A stretch of 64,000 nucleotides of DNA, taken from NCBI GenBank assembly GCA_047602755.1, contig JBLKOM010000001.1:1-64000 (forward strand). The letters run 5' to 3'. The position numbers were made by a program, and so were the translations under genes. The notes below the pieces were generated by a model that saw nothing but the letters and a program-made list of their open reading frames with translations, made no database searches and was not told the DNA's origin. Below, one piece after another: positions 34,850-44,198 of this stretch (the stretch's first letter is position 1; each line of letters begins with the position of its first letter). Source of the stretch: JACJVV01 sp047602755. Lineage in GTDB: Archaea > Nanobdellota > Nanobdellia > Woesearchaeales > JACJVV01.

Positions 34850-35758
34850 CTATATCAATTTCTTTGCTACATTAGCAGCTATATCAAATTTCTTTCTTAT
34901 TTCAGATGAAAATTCAAGCTCAATAATTTGTTTTACTCCAATACTTCCTAATTGAACTGGCACACCTAAAAATAGATCATTATATCCATATTCACCTGAA
35001 AGATTTACTGCACAACACAATATTCTACCTGAATCATTAAGAATACTTTCAACCATTAACTTAATAGCTTGTGCAGGTGCATAATATGCAGAACCTGTTT
35101 TCAAATAACCAACTATTTCTGCACCACCATTTATAGTTTCATTGACTATTTTATCAATTAATTCTGGTTCTGCCATTGATATTAATGGAACACCACTTAT
35201 TGTAGTGTACTCAGGAACAGGAACCATTTTTTCACCATGCATACCAACAACCATAGGAGTGATATCATCATAATTTACAGACAAATACTTTTTAATTTTA
35301 TTTACAAATCTAAAACCATCAAGAACACCACCCATACCAATAATTTTACTTTTAGAAAACTTTAATTCATTAAATACATATGCAGTTATTGCATCCATTG
35401 GATTAGCAACATTTACTACAATTGAATCAGGTGAATTTTTTTTAATACCTTTACATATACTAGATGCAATCTTCTTATTAATTTCAAGTAATTCCTCACG
35501 TGTCATACCTGGTTTTCGTGCAACGCCTGCTGTTATAACTATAACTGAACTATCCTTAATATCAGAATAATCATCAGTACCAATTACTTTGGAATTACTT
35601 CCGCTTGCAGCTAATGCTTGAGAAATATCTAACGCTTTTCCTTTTGCAATATCACCATCAATATCAAGCAAAACAATGTCGCAAATACCACTTTCTGCTA
35701 AAACCATAGCAGCACTTGCACCAACATTTCCTGCACCTATTATAGAAACCTTTTTCAT
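34850..35758 (-). CDS. mdh: Malate dehydrogenase (LDH/MDH superfamily)
   Basis: A 302-residue NAD(P)-dependent dehydrogenase. Motifs: KKVSIIGAGNVGASAA (Rossmann), ARKPGMTREELLEIN (the Arg that selects malate/oxaloacetate), VVNVANPMDAIT, MGGVLDGFRF and MVVGMHGEKMVPV (catalytic His). The start at 35758 (MKKVSI) is preferred because GGTG lies 6 nt upstream; an in-frame GTG further up lies inside that site. It interconverts malate and oxaloacetate. It is unlinked to other citric-acid-cycle genes here. Confidence 0.93.
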   Translation of the reverse strand: MKKVSIIGAGNVGASAAMVLAESGICDIVLLDIDGDIAKGKALDISQALAASGSNSKVIGTDDYSDIKDSSVIVITAGVARKPGMTREELLEINKKIASSICKGIKKNSPDSIVVNVANPMDAITAYVFNELKFSKSKIIGMGGVLDGFRFVNKIKKYLSVNYDDITPMVVGMHGEKMVPVPEYTTISGVPLISMAEPELIDKIVNETINGGAEIVGYLKTGSAYYAPAQAIKLMVESILNDSGRILCCAVNLSGEYGYNDLFLGVPVQLGSIGVKQIIELEFSSEIRKKFDIAANVAKKLI

Positions 35759-35855
35759 AAAAAACACCTTTTTTATTAGCTAAAATATTAATCATTACAA
35801 TATGTTTTAAAATAATATTTATTAAAAAATAAAAAATAAAAGGAATTTAAAACAT

Positions 35856-38042
35856 TTAAATTCCAACTTGTCCGTCACTTAATCCTTTTCTTTGGATTAT
35901 CTGTTGAACAACTTTGGGTTGTAACTCTGCAGGTAATCTCTCAAACATTTGATCAACAAGACTTGATACTCCTCTACCAGATGTTGAAGAACGTAAATCA
36001 TTACTCCAACCAATTAATTCCATAACTGGCATCTTAACTTTCATATGAGTTGTAGCACCATCTTGTTCAACATCCAATAATTGACCACGTTTACTGCTTA
36101 CAAGTTTTGAAATTTCACCCATAAAATCACTAGGAGCTTCAATTTGCAAAGTTTGTATTGGTTCAAACAATACTGGGACACCACCTGACATCATAGCTCC
36201 TCTTACACCTTCTCTTATTGCAGGATAAACTTGAGCTGGTCCTCTATGGATTGCGTCTTCGTGTAATTTCATATCACGAAGCATTACTTTACATCCAAAA
36301 CATGGTTCTCTTGCTAATGGACCATTTTGCATAACATCTTCAAATGTATCCATTATCATCTCTATTACTTCACCCATATGAACTTGTCCACGTGTTTCAT
36401 CAACCAAAAAGTTTCCATGGAAAATTTCCTTAACTTTATCAGCTTCTTTAGTATCATAACCACATTCATCAACAAGAATCTTTCTCAATTCAAGATCTTT
36501 TCCTTTAATTCTTTGGTCATGCAATTTTCCTTCTTTAATTGCTTGTATTACAGGCTCTTCAAGAGGTTTCACAACAAAATAAAACTTATTGTGCTTATTT
36601 GGAGATTTCCCTTCATACTCTTGAGATTCTTTAGTTATACTTTCTCTAAAAATAACAATAGGTGGACTTGTAACAACTTCAAGATGTTTCTCAGTCTTAA
36701 TTCTATTTTCTATGATTTCAAGATGTAACTCTCCCATTCCATGCATTAAGTTTTGCCCAGTCTCTTCATCAATCTCTATCTTTATAGATGGATCTTCTTT
36801 TTGCACGACTCTTAAAATATCAACTAATCTTGAAAGATCACCTGGATTTTTTGCTTTAATAGCTTTAGAAATTACTGGATCAAACAAATGTGATATTTCA
36901 TCAAATGGATCAGATTCTTTAGTTGTAATAGTTTCTCCAACTAATGTTTTTACACCACCTATAAGAACAATATTCCCAGATGGTACACTATCAATAATTT
37001 CTCTTTTAGCACCATTCGCAATAAACACTTGTTGTATTCTAGATTTTTGCTTAGCACGATTCAAAAATACTTCTGTACCTTTTGTTACAGTTCCACTAAA
37101 ACATCGTCCATATACAATTTCTCCTGCTTGAGGATCAACAACAATTTTAATCGGGACATAAAACAATGGTCCATTAGGATCACACTTAATTAAAGATTGA
37201 CCTTCAGTACTCTCAATTTCACCATGCCACAACTTCGGAATTCTATACTCCTGTGCTTTTGTAGGATTTGGAAGATGTCTAATAACCATGTTTAGTACTA
37301 CTTCGTGAATTGGAGCTTTCTTTGCTAATGCTTTAATATCTTCTTCATTACCAGACTGATATGCATTAATCACATCTTTAAATGTAATTCCATTCTTCTG
37401 CATGTAAGGGATACTTAAAGCCCAATTATGAAACGCTGAACCAAAAGCAACTTGTCCTAACTGTACATTACATTGCCATCTATCACCAAATTCTTTCTCA
37501 GCAATTTGCATAATTAATTTATTAACACTTGTAATAATTTTGATGAATCTTTCTTGCATATTTTCAGGTGTTAATTGTAATTCCTTAATTAATCGATCAA
37601 CTTTATTAATGAATAATACCGGTTGAACTCTTTCTTTAAGTGCTTGCCGCAATACTGTTTCTGTCTGTGGCATAATACCCTCAGAAGCACAACATAATAC
37701 AATTGCGCCATCAACTGCTCTCATTGCTCTAGTTACGTCACCACCAAAATCAACGTGACCTGGTGTATCGATTAAATTAATAAGATATTCATCACCATCA
37801 AAAGTATGAACCATACTTACAGATGCACTATCAATTGTAATTCCTCTTGCAGCTTCATCTTCATGAAAATCAAGTGCACAAGCTTTCCCAGCTAAATCTT
37901 CTGACATCATACCTGCTCCAGAAAGAAGATTATCGGAAAAAGTAGTTTTACCGTGATCAATATGAGCGCATATTGCAATATTTCTAATTTTTTCAGGTTG
38001 TGAAGACAAACGCTTCACACGATCGACCATTTTTTCTCCCAT
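35856..38042 (-). CDS. Translation elongation factor 2 (aEF-2)
   Basis: A 728-residue archaeal EF-2. G motifs: AHIDHGKTTFSD, DTPGHVDFGGD, NKVDRL. Effector region GKACALDFHEDEAARGITIDSA. The domain IV loop LHEDAIHRGPAQVYP retains the His that is modified to diphthamide; the diphthine synthase gene is at 50342. Two ATGs are possible: 38042 (GAGGT upstream) and 38030 (GGAG 6 nt upstream); both fit. It follows the L7Ae-S28e-L24e-ndk cluster on the same strand, where infB is usual in other archaea. Confidence 0.97.
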   Translation of the reverse strand: MGEKMVDRVKRLSSQPEKIRNIAICAHIDHGKTTFSDNLLSGAGMMSEDLAGKACALDFHEDEAARGITIDSASVSMVHTFDGDEYLINLIDTPGHVDFGGDVTRAMRAVDGAIVLCCASEGIMPQTETVLRQALKERVQPVLFINKVDRLIKELQLTPENMQERFIKIITSVNKLIMQIAEKEFGDRWQCNVQLGQVAFGSAFHNWALSIPYMQKNGITFKDVINAYQSGNEEDIKALAKKAPIHEVVLNMVIRHLPNPTKAQEYRIPKLWHGEIESTEGQSLIKCDPNGPLFYVPIKIVVDPQAGEIVYGRCFSGTVTKGTEVFLNRAKQKSRIQQVFIANGAKREIIDSVPSGNIVLIGGVKTLVGETITTKESDPFDEISHLFDPVISKAIKAKNPGDLSRLVDILRVVQKEDPSIKIEIDEETGQNLMHGMGELHLEIIENRIKTEKHLEVVTSPPIVIFRESITKESQEYEGKSPNKHNKFYFVVKPLEEPVIQAIKEGKLHDQRIKGKDLELRKILVDECGYDTKEADKVKEIFHGNFLVDETRGQVHMGEVIEMIMDTFEDVMQNGPLAREPCFGCKVMLRDMKLHEDAIHRGPAQVYPAIREGVRGAMMSGGVPVLFEPIQTLQIEAPSDFMGEISKLVSSKRGQLLDVEQDGATTHMKVKMPVMELIGWSNDLRSSTSGRGVSSLVDQMFERLPAELQPKVVQQIIQRKGLSDGQVGI

Positions 38043-38216
38043 TTTATTACCTCAACAAATATTTTTAGTTTTTTAAATTAATATGTACTTATTTTTTTAG
38101 CTTAATTAGTATGTTTTATTCACATTTTTATTAACTTGTTACATTAAACATAAATTTAAAAATTAAATTTATGCTATTGAATGATGAAAATTAACATTAA
38201 ATTAAAATATAAAAAA

Positions 38217-38699
38217 TTAAAATACATGTTTTTCATGAACTGTTGAATATGTATGCATTTCATCTTCATTAAACCAAAGACCAATCTCAGCATTTGCTTC
38301 TTCAACATTACCTGATGCATGAATTAAATTCTTTATTGCTTTTCCTTTAGCATCTGTATATTCATAAGAGTGATGAGCAAAATCTCCTCTAATAGTACCT
38401 GGCTCAGCACTTTTAGGTTCAGTTTTACCAACCATTTTTCTGACTAATGATACAACATGTAATCCTTCTAAAACAATAGCAACAACAGGGCCTTCAGTTA
38501 TCATAGATTCTAATCCTTTGTAAAAAGGTTTCTCAACATGAGCAGCATAATGCTTTTTAGAAAATTCAGAATCTATCCAAACCATTTTCATCCCAACTAC
38601 TTTAATTCCTACATCTTCAAAACGTTGCAATATTCTTCCAACAATTTGTCTTTGTACACCATCTGGCTTAATAAGCACTAATGTTCTTTCAAAACTCAT
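38217..38699 (-). CDS. ndk: Nucleoside diphosphate kinase
   Basis: A 160-residue NDP kinase that transfers the gamma-phosphate between nucleotides. Motifs: TLVLIKPDGVQRQIVG, and the active-site His region NLIHASGNVEEANAEIGLWF. The longer HASGNVEEA form is usual in archaeal proteins. It is downstream of rpl24e by 11 nt in the classic archaeal order L7Ae-S28e-L24e-Ndk. Confidence 0.97.
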   Translation of the reverse strand: MSFERTLVLIKPDGVQRQIVGRILQRFEDVGIKVVGMKMVWIDSEFSKKHYAAHVEKPFYKGLESMITEGPVVAIVLEGLHVVSLVRKMVGKTEPKSAEPGTIRGDFAHHSYEYTDAKGKAIKNLIHASGNVEEANAEIGLWFNEDEMHTYSTVHEKHVF

Positions 38700-38710
38700 C
38701 TTTAATACCT

Positions 38711-38887
38711 CTATTCTCCTTTAACAAAATCTTTTGTCCATTTTGTTTCTCTAGGTTTTCTTTTTAATTTAAGAAAATTTTTTTCACATTTCTTATTCTT
38801 AAAATAAAGAATTTTCCCATCTTTTTTAACATACATTATTCCTGTTCCTTCAGGAATTTCTTCCCCACTAAATGAGCATTTTACCAT
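38711..38887 (-). CDS. rpl24e: Ribosomal protein L24e, with reduced zinc motif
   Basis: A 58-residue protein found by translating the minus strand: starts MVKCSFSGEEIPEGTGIMYV and ends ETKWTKDFVKGE. Canonical L24e is CSFCGxxI...YVxxDGxxxxFCSSKCEKNF. Here only C4 and C34 remain; the other two ligands are Ser7 and a non-Cys residue (FKNKKCEKNF). It lies between S28e and ndk as usual in archaea. Too short for automated listing. The fold is probably kept without zinc. Confidence 0.93.
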   Translation of the reverse strand: MVKCSFSGEEIPEGTGIMYVKKDGKILYFKNKKCEKNFLKLKRKPRETKWTKDFVKGE

Positions 38888-38896
38888 TTTTCACAC

Positions 38897-39205
38897 CTAA
38901 TTTCCACGACCTTTTCGGTTCATTGGTCTTGCTTCAATTTCAGTTTCTCTTAACATTAATATATCTCCTATTTGAACTGGTCCTTTTACATTACGTCTAA
39001 TAACTTTATTCTCATCACGACCTTCTAATATAGTACATCTAACTTGAGATGCTTCTCCTCTTGTTCCTGTTCTACCAATAACTTCTTCAACTCGAGCAGC
39101 AAAAGCTCTTGTAAACTCAACGCCTTGCTTAGTATTTCCTTCAGTTTTTTGATTTTGAGATTGGTTTCTTTGACCTTTTTTTTGATTTTTATTATCTTCT
39201 GCCAT
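38897..39205 (-). CDS. rps28e: Ribosomal protein S28e
   Basis: A 102-residue small-subunit protein. The core EFTRAFAARVEEVIGRTGTRG, QVRCTILEGRDENKVIRRNVKGPV and IGDILMLRETEIEARPM is the S28e fold. The N-terminus is ~30 residues longer than usual (Asn/Gln/Lys-rich, ending EGNTKQG). It sits 10 nt after L7Ae and before L24e in the conserved cluster. Confidence 0.96.
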   Translation of the reverse strand: MAEDNKNQKKGQRNQSQNQKTEGNTKQGVEFTRAFAARVEEVIGRTGTRGEASQVRCTILEGRDENKVIRRNVKGPVQIGDILMLRETEIEARPMNRKGRGN

Positions 39206-39215
39206 TAGAATTCAC

Positions 39216-39740
39216 CTATTCTTCCTTAGCTTCAGATTTTTCAGTTTCTTTACTATCATCAGTTTTTACATCTTTAGATTCATTAGCAGTAGCTTCTTTT
39301 TCTTCCTTAACATCAGATTTTTGCTCTTTAACATCAGCTTTTTCTTCTTTAGAATCAACCTTTTCTTCTTTAGATTCAGCTTTTTCTTCAACAGGCTTAA
39401 CTACTTTTCCTTTAAGAACTTCAGCTAATAATTTTTTAGCATTACCTTCATCAGTAACTGCAACAGCTGATGTTGGAACAACTAATCCAGCTGCTGTACC
39501 TAATTCTTCTCTACTAGGAACACCAAAACATGGGACCCCTTTATCTTTACATACTAATGGAATATGCATTACAACTTCTTGAGGATTAACATCCTTAGCA
39601 TATGCAACTAACTTTGCTGTACCTTTTTCAGCAGCTTTTGTAGCTTCATTTGTACCCTTTTTAATTTTACCAGTAGACCTAGCTATTTCTATTACTTCAT
39701 ATATTTGATCAATCTTTTCTTTTGTTAATTCTTCTGACAT
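39216..39740 (-). CDS. rpl7ae: Ribosomal protein L7Ae with Lys/Glu-rich tail
   Basis: A 174-residue RNA-binding protein of the 50S subunit and box C/D, H/ACA and RNase P particles. The start at 39740 follows GGAGGG by 6 nt. The core has KIKKGTNEATKAAEKGTAKL (k-turn contact), the NPQEVVMHIPLVCKDKGVPC segment and GTAAGLVVPTSAVAVTDEG. After ~residue 125 a ~50-residue tail made of EEK/SKEEK/DVKEEK units is added; most archaeal L7Ae proteins end near residue 125. It is the first gene of the L7Ae-S28e-L24e-ndk cluster. Confidence 0.96.
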   Translation of the reverse strand: MSEELTKEKIDQIYEVIEIARSTGKIKKGTNEATKAAEKGTAKLVAYAKDVNPQEVVMHIPLVCKDKGVPCFGVPSREELGTAAGLVVPTSAVAVTDEGNAKKLLAEVLKGKVVKPVEEKAESKEEKVDSKEEKADVKEQKSDVKEEKEATANESKDVKTDDSKETEKSEAKEE

Positions 39741-39843
39741 TTTATTCCCTCCGGAATTATCCTTCATATGGAAATGAGAAATTATTCATTCCCTCAATCA
39801 GATCATATTAATTTTACTTTAGCAGTATAATCCAATATAATCT

Positions 39844-39863
39844 GCTTCATTGGTATATGAAGC
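39844..39863. promoter_or_regulatory. Inverted repeat between L7Ae and the 152-aa gene
   Basis: GCTTCAT (39844-39850) and ATGAAGC (39857-39863) are perfect 7-nt inverted complements around TGGTAT. It lies in the divergent promoter region; an operator or a hairpin in an L7Ae transcript are both possible. Confidence 0.3.
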
Positions 39864-39947
39864 AAACCCTAATCCATTTATAAATATATTGGTGAAAATA
39901 AAACTTTCTGAGCAAAAATATATAAAATTCATTAACATAGATATTGT

Positions 39948-40406
39948 ATGTTTAATATTATTAAAAAACGAGATCTAAATGAAGAACCTATTATTTCATT
40001 ATCACATGAAATGGAACATAAAAAACATCTTAAAAAACACAAAAGTCATATTGATCGAGCAATGTATAAATCTGGAATAACTATAAAACGTAACTGTATT
40101 AAAACAAAAATAATTGGAAAAGGCAAAATGCTAACATATATTTATTGGGCTGAACCTAAAGATACAACTCTCAAAGAAAAAGTAGTAGTTGCTTTTAGAC
40201 CAGATAATAACTATCCAAGATGTAAGTTAAGATTAATACTAGAAGCGGGAAGTTATTTAAATATAGATTTAACATCTGATAAAGACCATACCAACTGGAG
40301 CTTATCTAGAATTCTTGAAGAGGAATTAAAAGATTTAGAACATAATTTAAAACGAGAACTTGAAAAACTAAAAAAAGCTGAATTACAAAGATTAAAAGCT
40401 GCCTAA
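39948..40406 (+). CDS. Hypothetical protein with helical basic C-terminus (152 aa)
   Basis: A 152-residue product, not recognised. A charged N-terminus (HEMEHKKHLKKHKSHIDRA), a beta-rich core (TKIIGKGKMLTYIYWAEP, VVVAFRPDNNYPRCKLRLILE) and a long C-terminal helix (LEEELKDLEHNLKRELEKLKKAELQRL, coiled-coil-like). No signal peptide. A TATA-like ATATATAAAA ~28 nt upstream suggests a leaderless mRNA. It precedes a prepilin peptidase gene by 33 nt, but that gene has its own TATA-like element. Confidence 0.7.
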   Translation: MFNIIKKRDLNEEPIISLSHEMEHKKHLKKHKSHIDRAMYKSGITIKRNCIKTKIIGKGKMLTYIYWAEPKDTTLKEKVVVAFRPDNNYPRCKLRLILEAGSYLNIDLTSDKDHTNWSLSRILEEELKDLEHNLKRELEKLKKAELQRLKAA

Positions 40407-40439
40407 AAATTTATAAAAAGAAAAATATACAATAAAAAT

Positions 40440-41333
40440 ATGATAATAAATTTCAGCACTAATTCTTATGAAATTATTGCTACAATTATAGCATTAAGTG
40501 TATTAATTGTTGGCTCTATCACAGATTTAAAAAAAAGGGAAGTTGCAGATTTTATTAATTATGGATTATTTTTTTCTGCTATAGCATTAAGATTAATATT
40601 TGCAACAATAACATTAGATTATATGATCATTCTTAGTGGGTTTGCAGGTTTTATATTAACATTAATTATTGCACTAACCATGTTTTATGCAGGACAATGG
40701 GGCGGTGGTGATGCAAAAATGATAATGGGACTAGGCATACTTTTTGGTTTACCTATAATACCATATGAATTATGGGCTTTATGGAATAGTCCATTAATTG
40801 CATTTATTATTAATATGATAATTGCAGGGTCAATTTTTGGTTTAATATGGAGTATTGTTGCTGCATTAAAAAACAAAGATAAATTCATAAAAACATGGAA
40901 AGATGAAAATAAAAACACTAAAAATATTAAATTAATTTCATTAGCATTATCATTAATATTATTAATTAGCAGTTTTATTATTCATGAAGCTAGAACTATA
41001 ATATTACCAATAATTATGCTGCTTATACTTATACCTTATATGCATACATTTGCTAAAAGTGTTGAAAAAAGCTCTATGATTATGATACTAAATCCAAAGC
41101 AGATTACAGAAGGAGATTGGATTGAAAAAGAAATAAAACATAAAGGAAAATATATTTGCGGACCAAAAGATTTAGGAATAACAAAAAAACAAATAGCATT
41201 ATTAAAAAAATTAAAAATAAATAAAATACCTGTAAAAATAGGTATTCCTTTTATTCCTGCTTTTTTATTAGGATATATTATGGTATTAATTTTTGGTAAC
41301 TTTTTCACCCTTCTTTTAACCATATTAATATAA
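40440..41333 (+). CDS. A24-family prepilin/preflagellin peptidase
   Basis: A 297-residue membrane aspartate protease. The first catalytic Asp is in VGSITDLKKREVADFINY, the second in GQWGGGDAKMIMGLG (GxGD-type motif). About six to seven membrane helices. A longer cytosolic loop (~190-240) with KKSSMIMILNPKQ to CGPKDLGITKKQ is found in several DPANN relatives. It would cleave class III signal peptides of archaellins or pilins, though none is encoded nearby. TTTATAAAAA ~30 nt upstream supports a leaderless start. Confidence 0.9.
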   Translation: MIINFSTNSYEIIATIIALSVLIVGSITDLKKREVADFINYGLFFSAIALRLIFATITLDYMIILSGFAGFILTLIIALTMFYAGQWGGGDAKMIMGLGILFGLPIIPYELWALWNSPLIAFIINMIIAGSIFGLIWSIVAALKNKDKFIKTWKDENKNTKNIKLISLALSLILLISSFIIHEARTIILPIIMLLILIPYMHTFAKSVEKSSMIMILNPKQITEGDWIEKEIKHKGKYICGPKDLGITKKQIALLKKLKINKIPVKIGIPFIPAFLLGYIMVLIFGNFFTLLLTILI

Positions 41334-41368
41334 AAATAGATTTAAAACTAATATAAAAAAAAGTTCAC

Positions 41369-41384
41369 TTCAAATCAATTTGAA
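41369..41384 (+). promoter_or_regulatory. Palindrome upstream of TATA of the membrane HTH gene
   Basis: TTCAAAT-CA-ATTTGAA is a perfect 7+7 dyad with outer TTC/GAA pairing as well. The TATA-like element TTATATATA at 41397-41405 follows, ~25 nt before the ATG at 41427. The position directly before TATA fits an autoregulatory operator for the encoded ArsR-like regulator. Confidence 0.5.
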
Positions 41385-41426
41385 ATGAAAAGAAGTTATA
41401 TATATACTCATTAAATTACTAAGAAT

Positions 41427-42050
41427 ATGACCAAAAAAAAATTATTAATGATAAACTTGCAAGATGAAGAGGCAAAAAAAGTTGCTCAAGTTATAACAAA
41501 TGATACATGCAGAAAAATACTTGATAGCTTAGCTGATAAAGAATCAACAGAAACAGAATTATCAAAAAAACTAGAATTACCAATTTCAACAATACATTAT
41601 AATCTACAACAACTTCTCAAAAGTGGATTAGTAATTGCTGATGAATATCATTATTCAAAACGAATGAAGGAAGTATTACATTATAAACTTGCAAATCAAT
41701 ATATAATAATAGCACCAAAAACAACTAGTGTATACGGTATAAAAGAAAAACTAAAAAGCATATTACCTGTTTTAGGAATTGGATTAATTGGAAGCAGTAT
41801 GATTTATCTATATCATCAATTCATAAGTAATATCTCAACTAAAACTTCTACATTAGCTTATCCTGAGATGGCTAGAACATTTGCTGATGATAGTATAATG
41901 ATAGCAACAACAGAATCAATACCTGAAACAACAGCAGTAATAACACAAAATGGAACAATTTATGCAATATGGTTTTTTATCGGATGTATTTTTATTATAA
42001 TAAGTTTGTTGATTATTGATTATATAAAATACCTTAGGAGGTCAAAATGA
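41427..42050 (+). CDS. Membrane-anchored ArsR-like HTH protein
   Basis: A 207-residue product. The N-terminal winged helix (NDTCRKILDSLADKESTETELSKKLELPISTIHYNLQQLLKSGL) is followed by a wing (RMKEVLHYKLAN), two membrane helices (~108-130 and ~180-200) with an extracytoplasmic ~50-residue loop between them, and a basic end (RRSK). It may sense a signal across the membrane and control the genes here. Its stop overlaps the start of the beta-propeller lipoprotein gene by 4 nt. This HTH plus beta-propeller pair also occurs in other archaea. Confidence 0.85.
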   Translation: MTKKKLLMINLQDEEAKKVAQVITNDTCRKILDSLADKESTETELSKKLELPISTIHYNLQQLLKSGLVIADEYHYSKRMKEVLHYKLANQYIIIAPKTTSVYGIKEKLKSILPVLGIGLIGSSMIYLYHQFISNISTKTSTLAYPEMARTFADDSIMIATTESIPETTAVITQNGTIYAIWFFIGCIFIIISLLIIDYIKYLRRSK

Positions 42051-44125
42051 AAAATATAACAAAAATAACAAGTATAGTATTATTAATTGTCTTTGCATTC
42101 TCAATTCTTATAGGATGCGAACAACAAATAACACCAAGAGAAGATAAAAGTCAAGGAAGATTTCAAGAATTTAGTCTTAATCTTGAAGATATTCAAGTAA
42201 AACAAATTAATAATGAAAATGAATTAAAACAATTAATACAAATAAAGGAAGTATACGATCATATGCCTATAAGAGGAGGACTCATAGCTGAGCCCTTTTT
42301 TGGTGATATACTAATGGAGGCTTCTTCTATGGACATGGCAAAAACAGCACCAACCGAATTCTCAACAACAAATATCCAAGTAGAAGGCATAGATGAAGCA
42401 GATATGCTAAAAACCGATGGAAATTACATTTACACAATTTCAAATAATATATTATATATCATAAAAGCATTTCCCGGAGAAGAAGCTGAAGTAATAGCTA
42501 CAATTAAGTATGACAGTAATCCAACTAACTTATTTATATTAAATAATAAAATGGCTGTATTTGGAAATTTTAACGATAATGATTACTTCAATAAAATAGG
42601 TTATAGACCACAATCAGGTATAACATTCTTTAATATATATGATATTTCAGATAGAAAAAATCCTTCATTAGAACAAGAATACAAATTTGAAGGAAGATAT
42701 TTTAATGGAAGAATGAAAGGAGATAATGTTTATTTATTAACTAGTATGAGACCAACCATAAATCATCCAATACCATATATTATTGAAAATGATTTAGCAA
42801 TAAGAGTACCAATAGAATCAATCTATTATTATAACATAGACTACAGATCACCATCATACATTAACACATTCAGAATTAGTCTAGATGACTATAGTACAGA
42901 TTCAACAACAGTCATTGTAGAATCTGGACAAAATATGTACATGTCTCATAATAATATTTTCATAACCTATACACAATACATAAATGAATATGACATACAA
43001 AAAGATATAGTAATGAATATGATTAAAAACAATTTATCACAAGAAGACAAAGAATTAATAGAGAGAATAAAGCAAACTGACAATGATATTTTATCACAGA
43101 ATGAAAAAGAAGCAAAGATATGGCAAATATACCAGCAACATATGAACAGATTACCACCAAGAGAAAATGATTTGCTACAAGATCAGATAGAAAGTGAACT
43201 TAAAAAAAGACTTGAAGAAATAAAACACTTTGAATACACTGTTATCAATAAATTATCTATTGAAGACGGAAAAATAATACCTACTGCTAATGGAAGAGTA
43301 CCAGGTAATATCATAAACCAATTTTCAATGGATGAAGACATATCTGATGAAGTCTTTAGAATAGCAACAACAATTAACAGAAGATGGTCCAGATTTAATA
43401 CTGGAATGAGTGAATCATTAAATAATGTTTATGCATTAGATAAAAATCTTAATATAATTGGACAACTAGAAGGATTAGCGGAGGGAGAAAGAATATATTC
43501 TGCAAGATTTATTGGAGACAGACTTTATATGGTTACATTTAGAGAAATAGACCCATTCTTCGTAATAGATATCAGTAATCCTAGAAGAATAATTGATTTA
43601 GGTGAACTTAAAATACCTGGTTTTTCAAGATATTTACATCCATATGATGAAAATACAATAATAGGTATTGGACAAGAAGCTACTGATACTGGAAGAATAA
43701 CTGGATTAAAAATATCATTATTTGATGTTAGCGACGAAAGAAATCCAATTGAAATTGCAAAATATGTAGGAGAAGATAGATACGCTCAATCGTCTGCACT
43801 ATTTGAACATAAAGCATTTTTGTTCAATAAAGAAAAAGAATTACTAGTAATTCCGATATATAACTATGACTATAGAGACCAAAGCAATAACTACAATGGT
43901 GCAATGGTATTTAATATCAAAAGAGATTCAATAGAATTAAGAGGATTAATTGATCATTCAGCATCAACATCTATCTATTGGTCACCTAGTGTTGAAAGAA
44001 GCTTATACATTGAAGATTTACTTTACACAAAATCACTTAACTTGTTAAGAATAAATAGAATTGATGATTTAAGTCCAGTAAAGAATGTAGAGCTTAAAGG
44101 AGAATTAAGATTTCCTATTTATTAG
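42047..44125 (+). CDS. Beta-propeller domain lipoprotein
   Basis: A 692-residue secreted lipoprotein (signal sequence ending LIGCEQQ, lipid Cys at ~24) of the beta-propeller family PF09826 (Beta_propel). Signatures are TTNIQVEGIDEADMLKTDGNYIYTIS and FFNIYDISDRKNPSLEQEY, with later blades ISNPRRIIDLGELKIPGFSRYLHP. A charged helical insert (~325-405) interrupts the propeller. GGAGG sits in the end of the HTH gene. The regulator is translationally coupled, so propeller ligand state could be sensed by the membrane HTH protein; this is inference. Confidence 0.9.
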   Translation: MKNITKITSIVLLIVFAFSILIGCEQQITPREDKSQGRFQEFSLNLEDIQVKQINNENELKQLIQIKEVYDHMPIRGGLIAEPFFGDILMEASSMDMAKTAPTEFSTTNIQVEGIDEADMLKTDGNYIYTISNNILYIIKAFPGEEAEVIATIKYDSNPTNLFILNNKMAVFGNFNDNDYFNKIGYRPQSGITFFNIYDISDRKNPSLEQEYKFEGRYFNGRMKGDNVYLLTSMRPTINHPIPYIIENDLAIRVPIESIYYYNIDYRSPSYINTFRISLDDYSTDSTTVIVESGQNMYMSHNNIFITYTQYINEYDIQKDIVMNMIKNNLSQEDKELIERIKQTDNDILSQNEKEAKIWQIYQQHMNRLPPRENDLLQDQIESELKKRLEEIKHFEYTVINKLSIEDGKIIPTANGRVPGNIINQFSMDEDISDEVFRIATTINRRWSRFNTGMSESLNNVYALDKNLNIIGQLEGLAEGERIYSARFIGDRLYMVTFREIDPFFVIDISNPRRIIDLGELKIPGFSRYLHPYDENTIIGIGQEATDTGRITGLKISLFDVSDERNPIEIAKYVGEDRYAQSSALFEHKAFLFNKEKELLVIPIYNYDYRDQSNNYNGAMVFNIKRDSIELRGLIDHSASTSIYWSPSVERSLYIEDLLYTKSLNLLRINRIDDLSPVKNVELKGELRFPIY

Positions 44126-44198
44126 ATAATAATAAATAAAAAATTTTAATCAAGAAAAGATTATTTTTTATTTCTTTTTTTTATATATTTAGTTTTAG

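Noticed and set aside
36327..37131. Plus-strand ORFs opposite EF-2
   Set aside because: Shadows of a conserved essential gene; no ribosome sites or recognisable domains.
39741..39845. Kink-turn in the L7Ae leader for autoregulation
   Set aside because: TGAT and CTGA words occur, but I could not build a proper C-stem/NC-stem k-turn; only a weak hairpin was seen.
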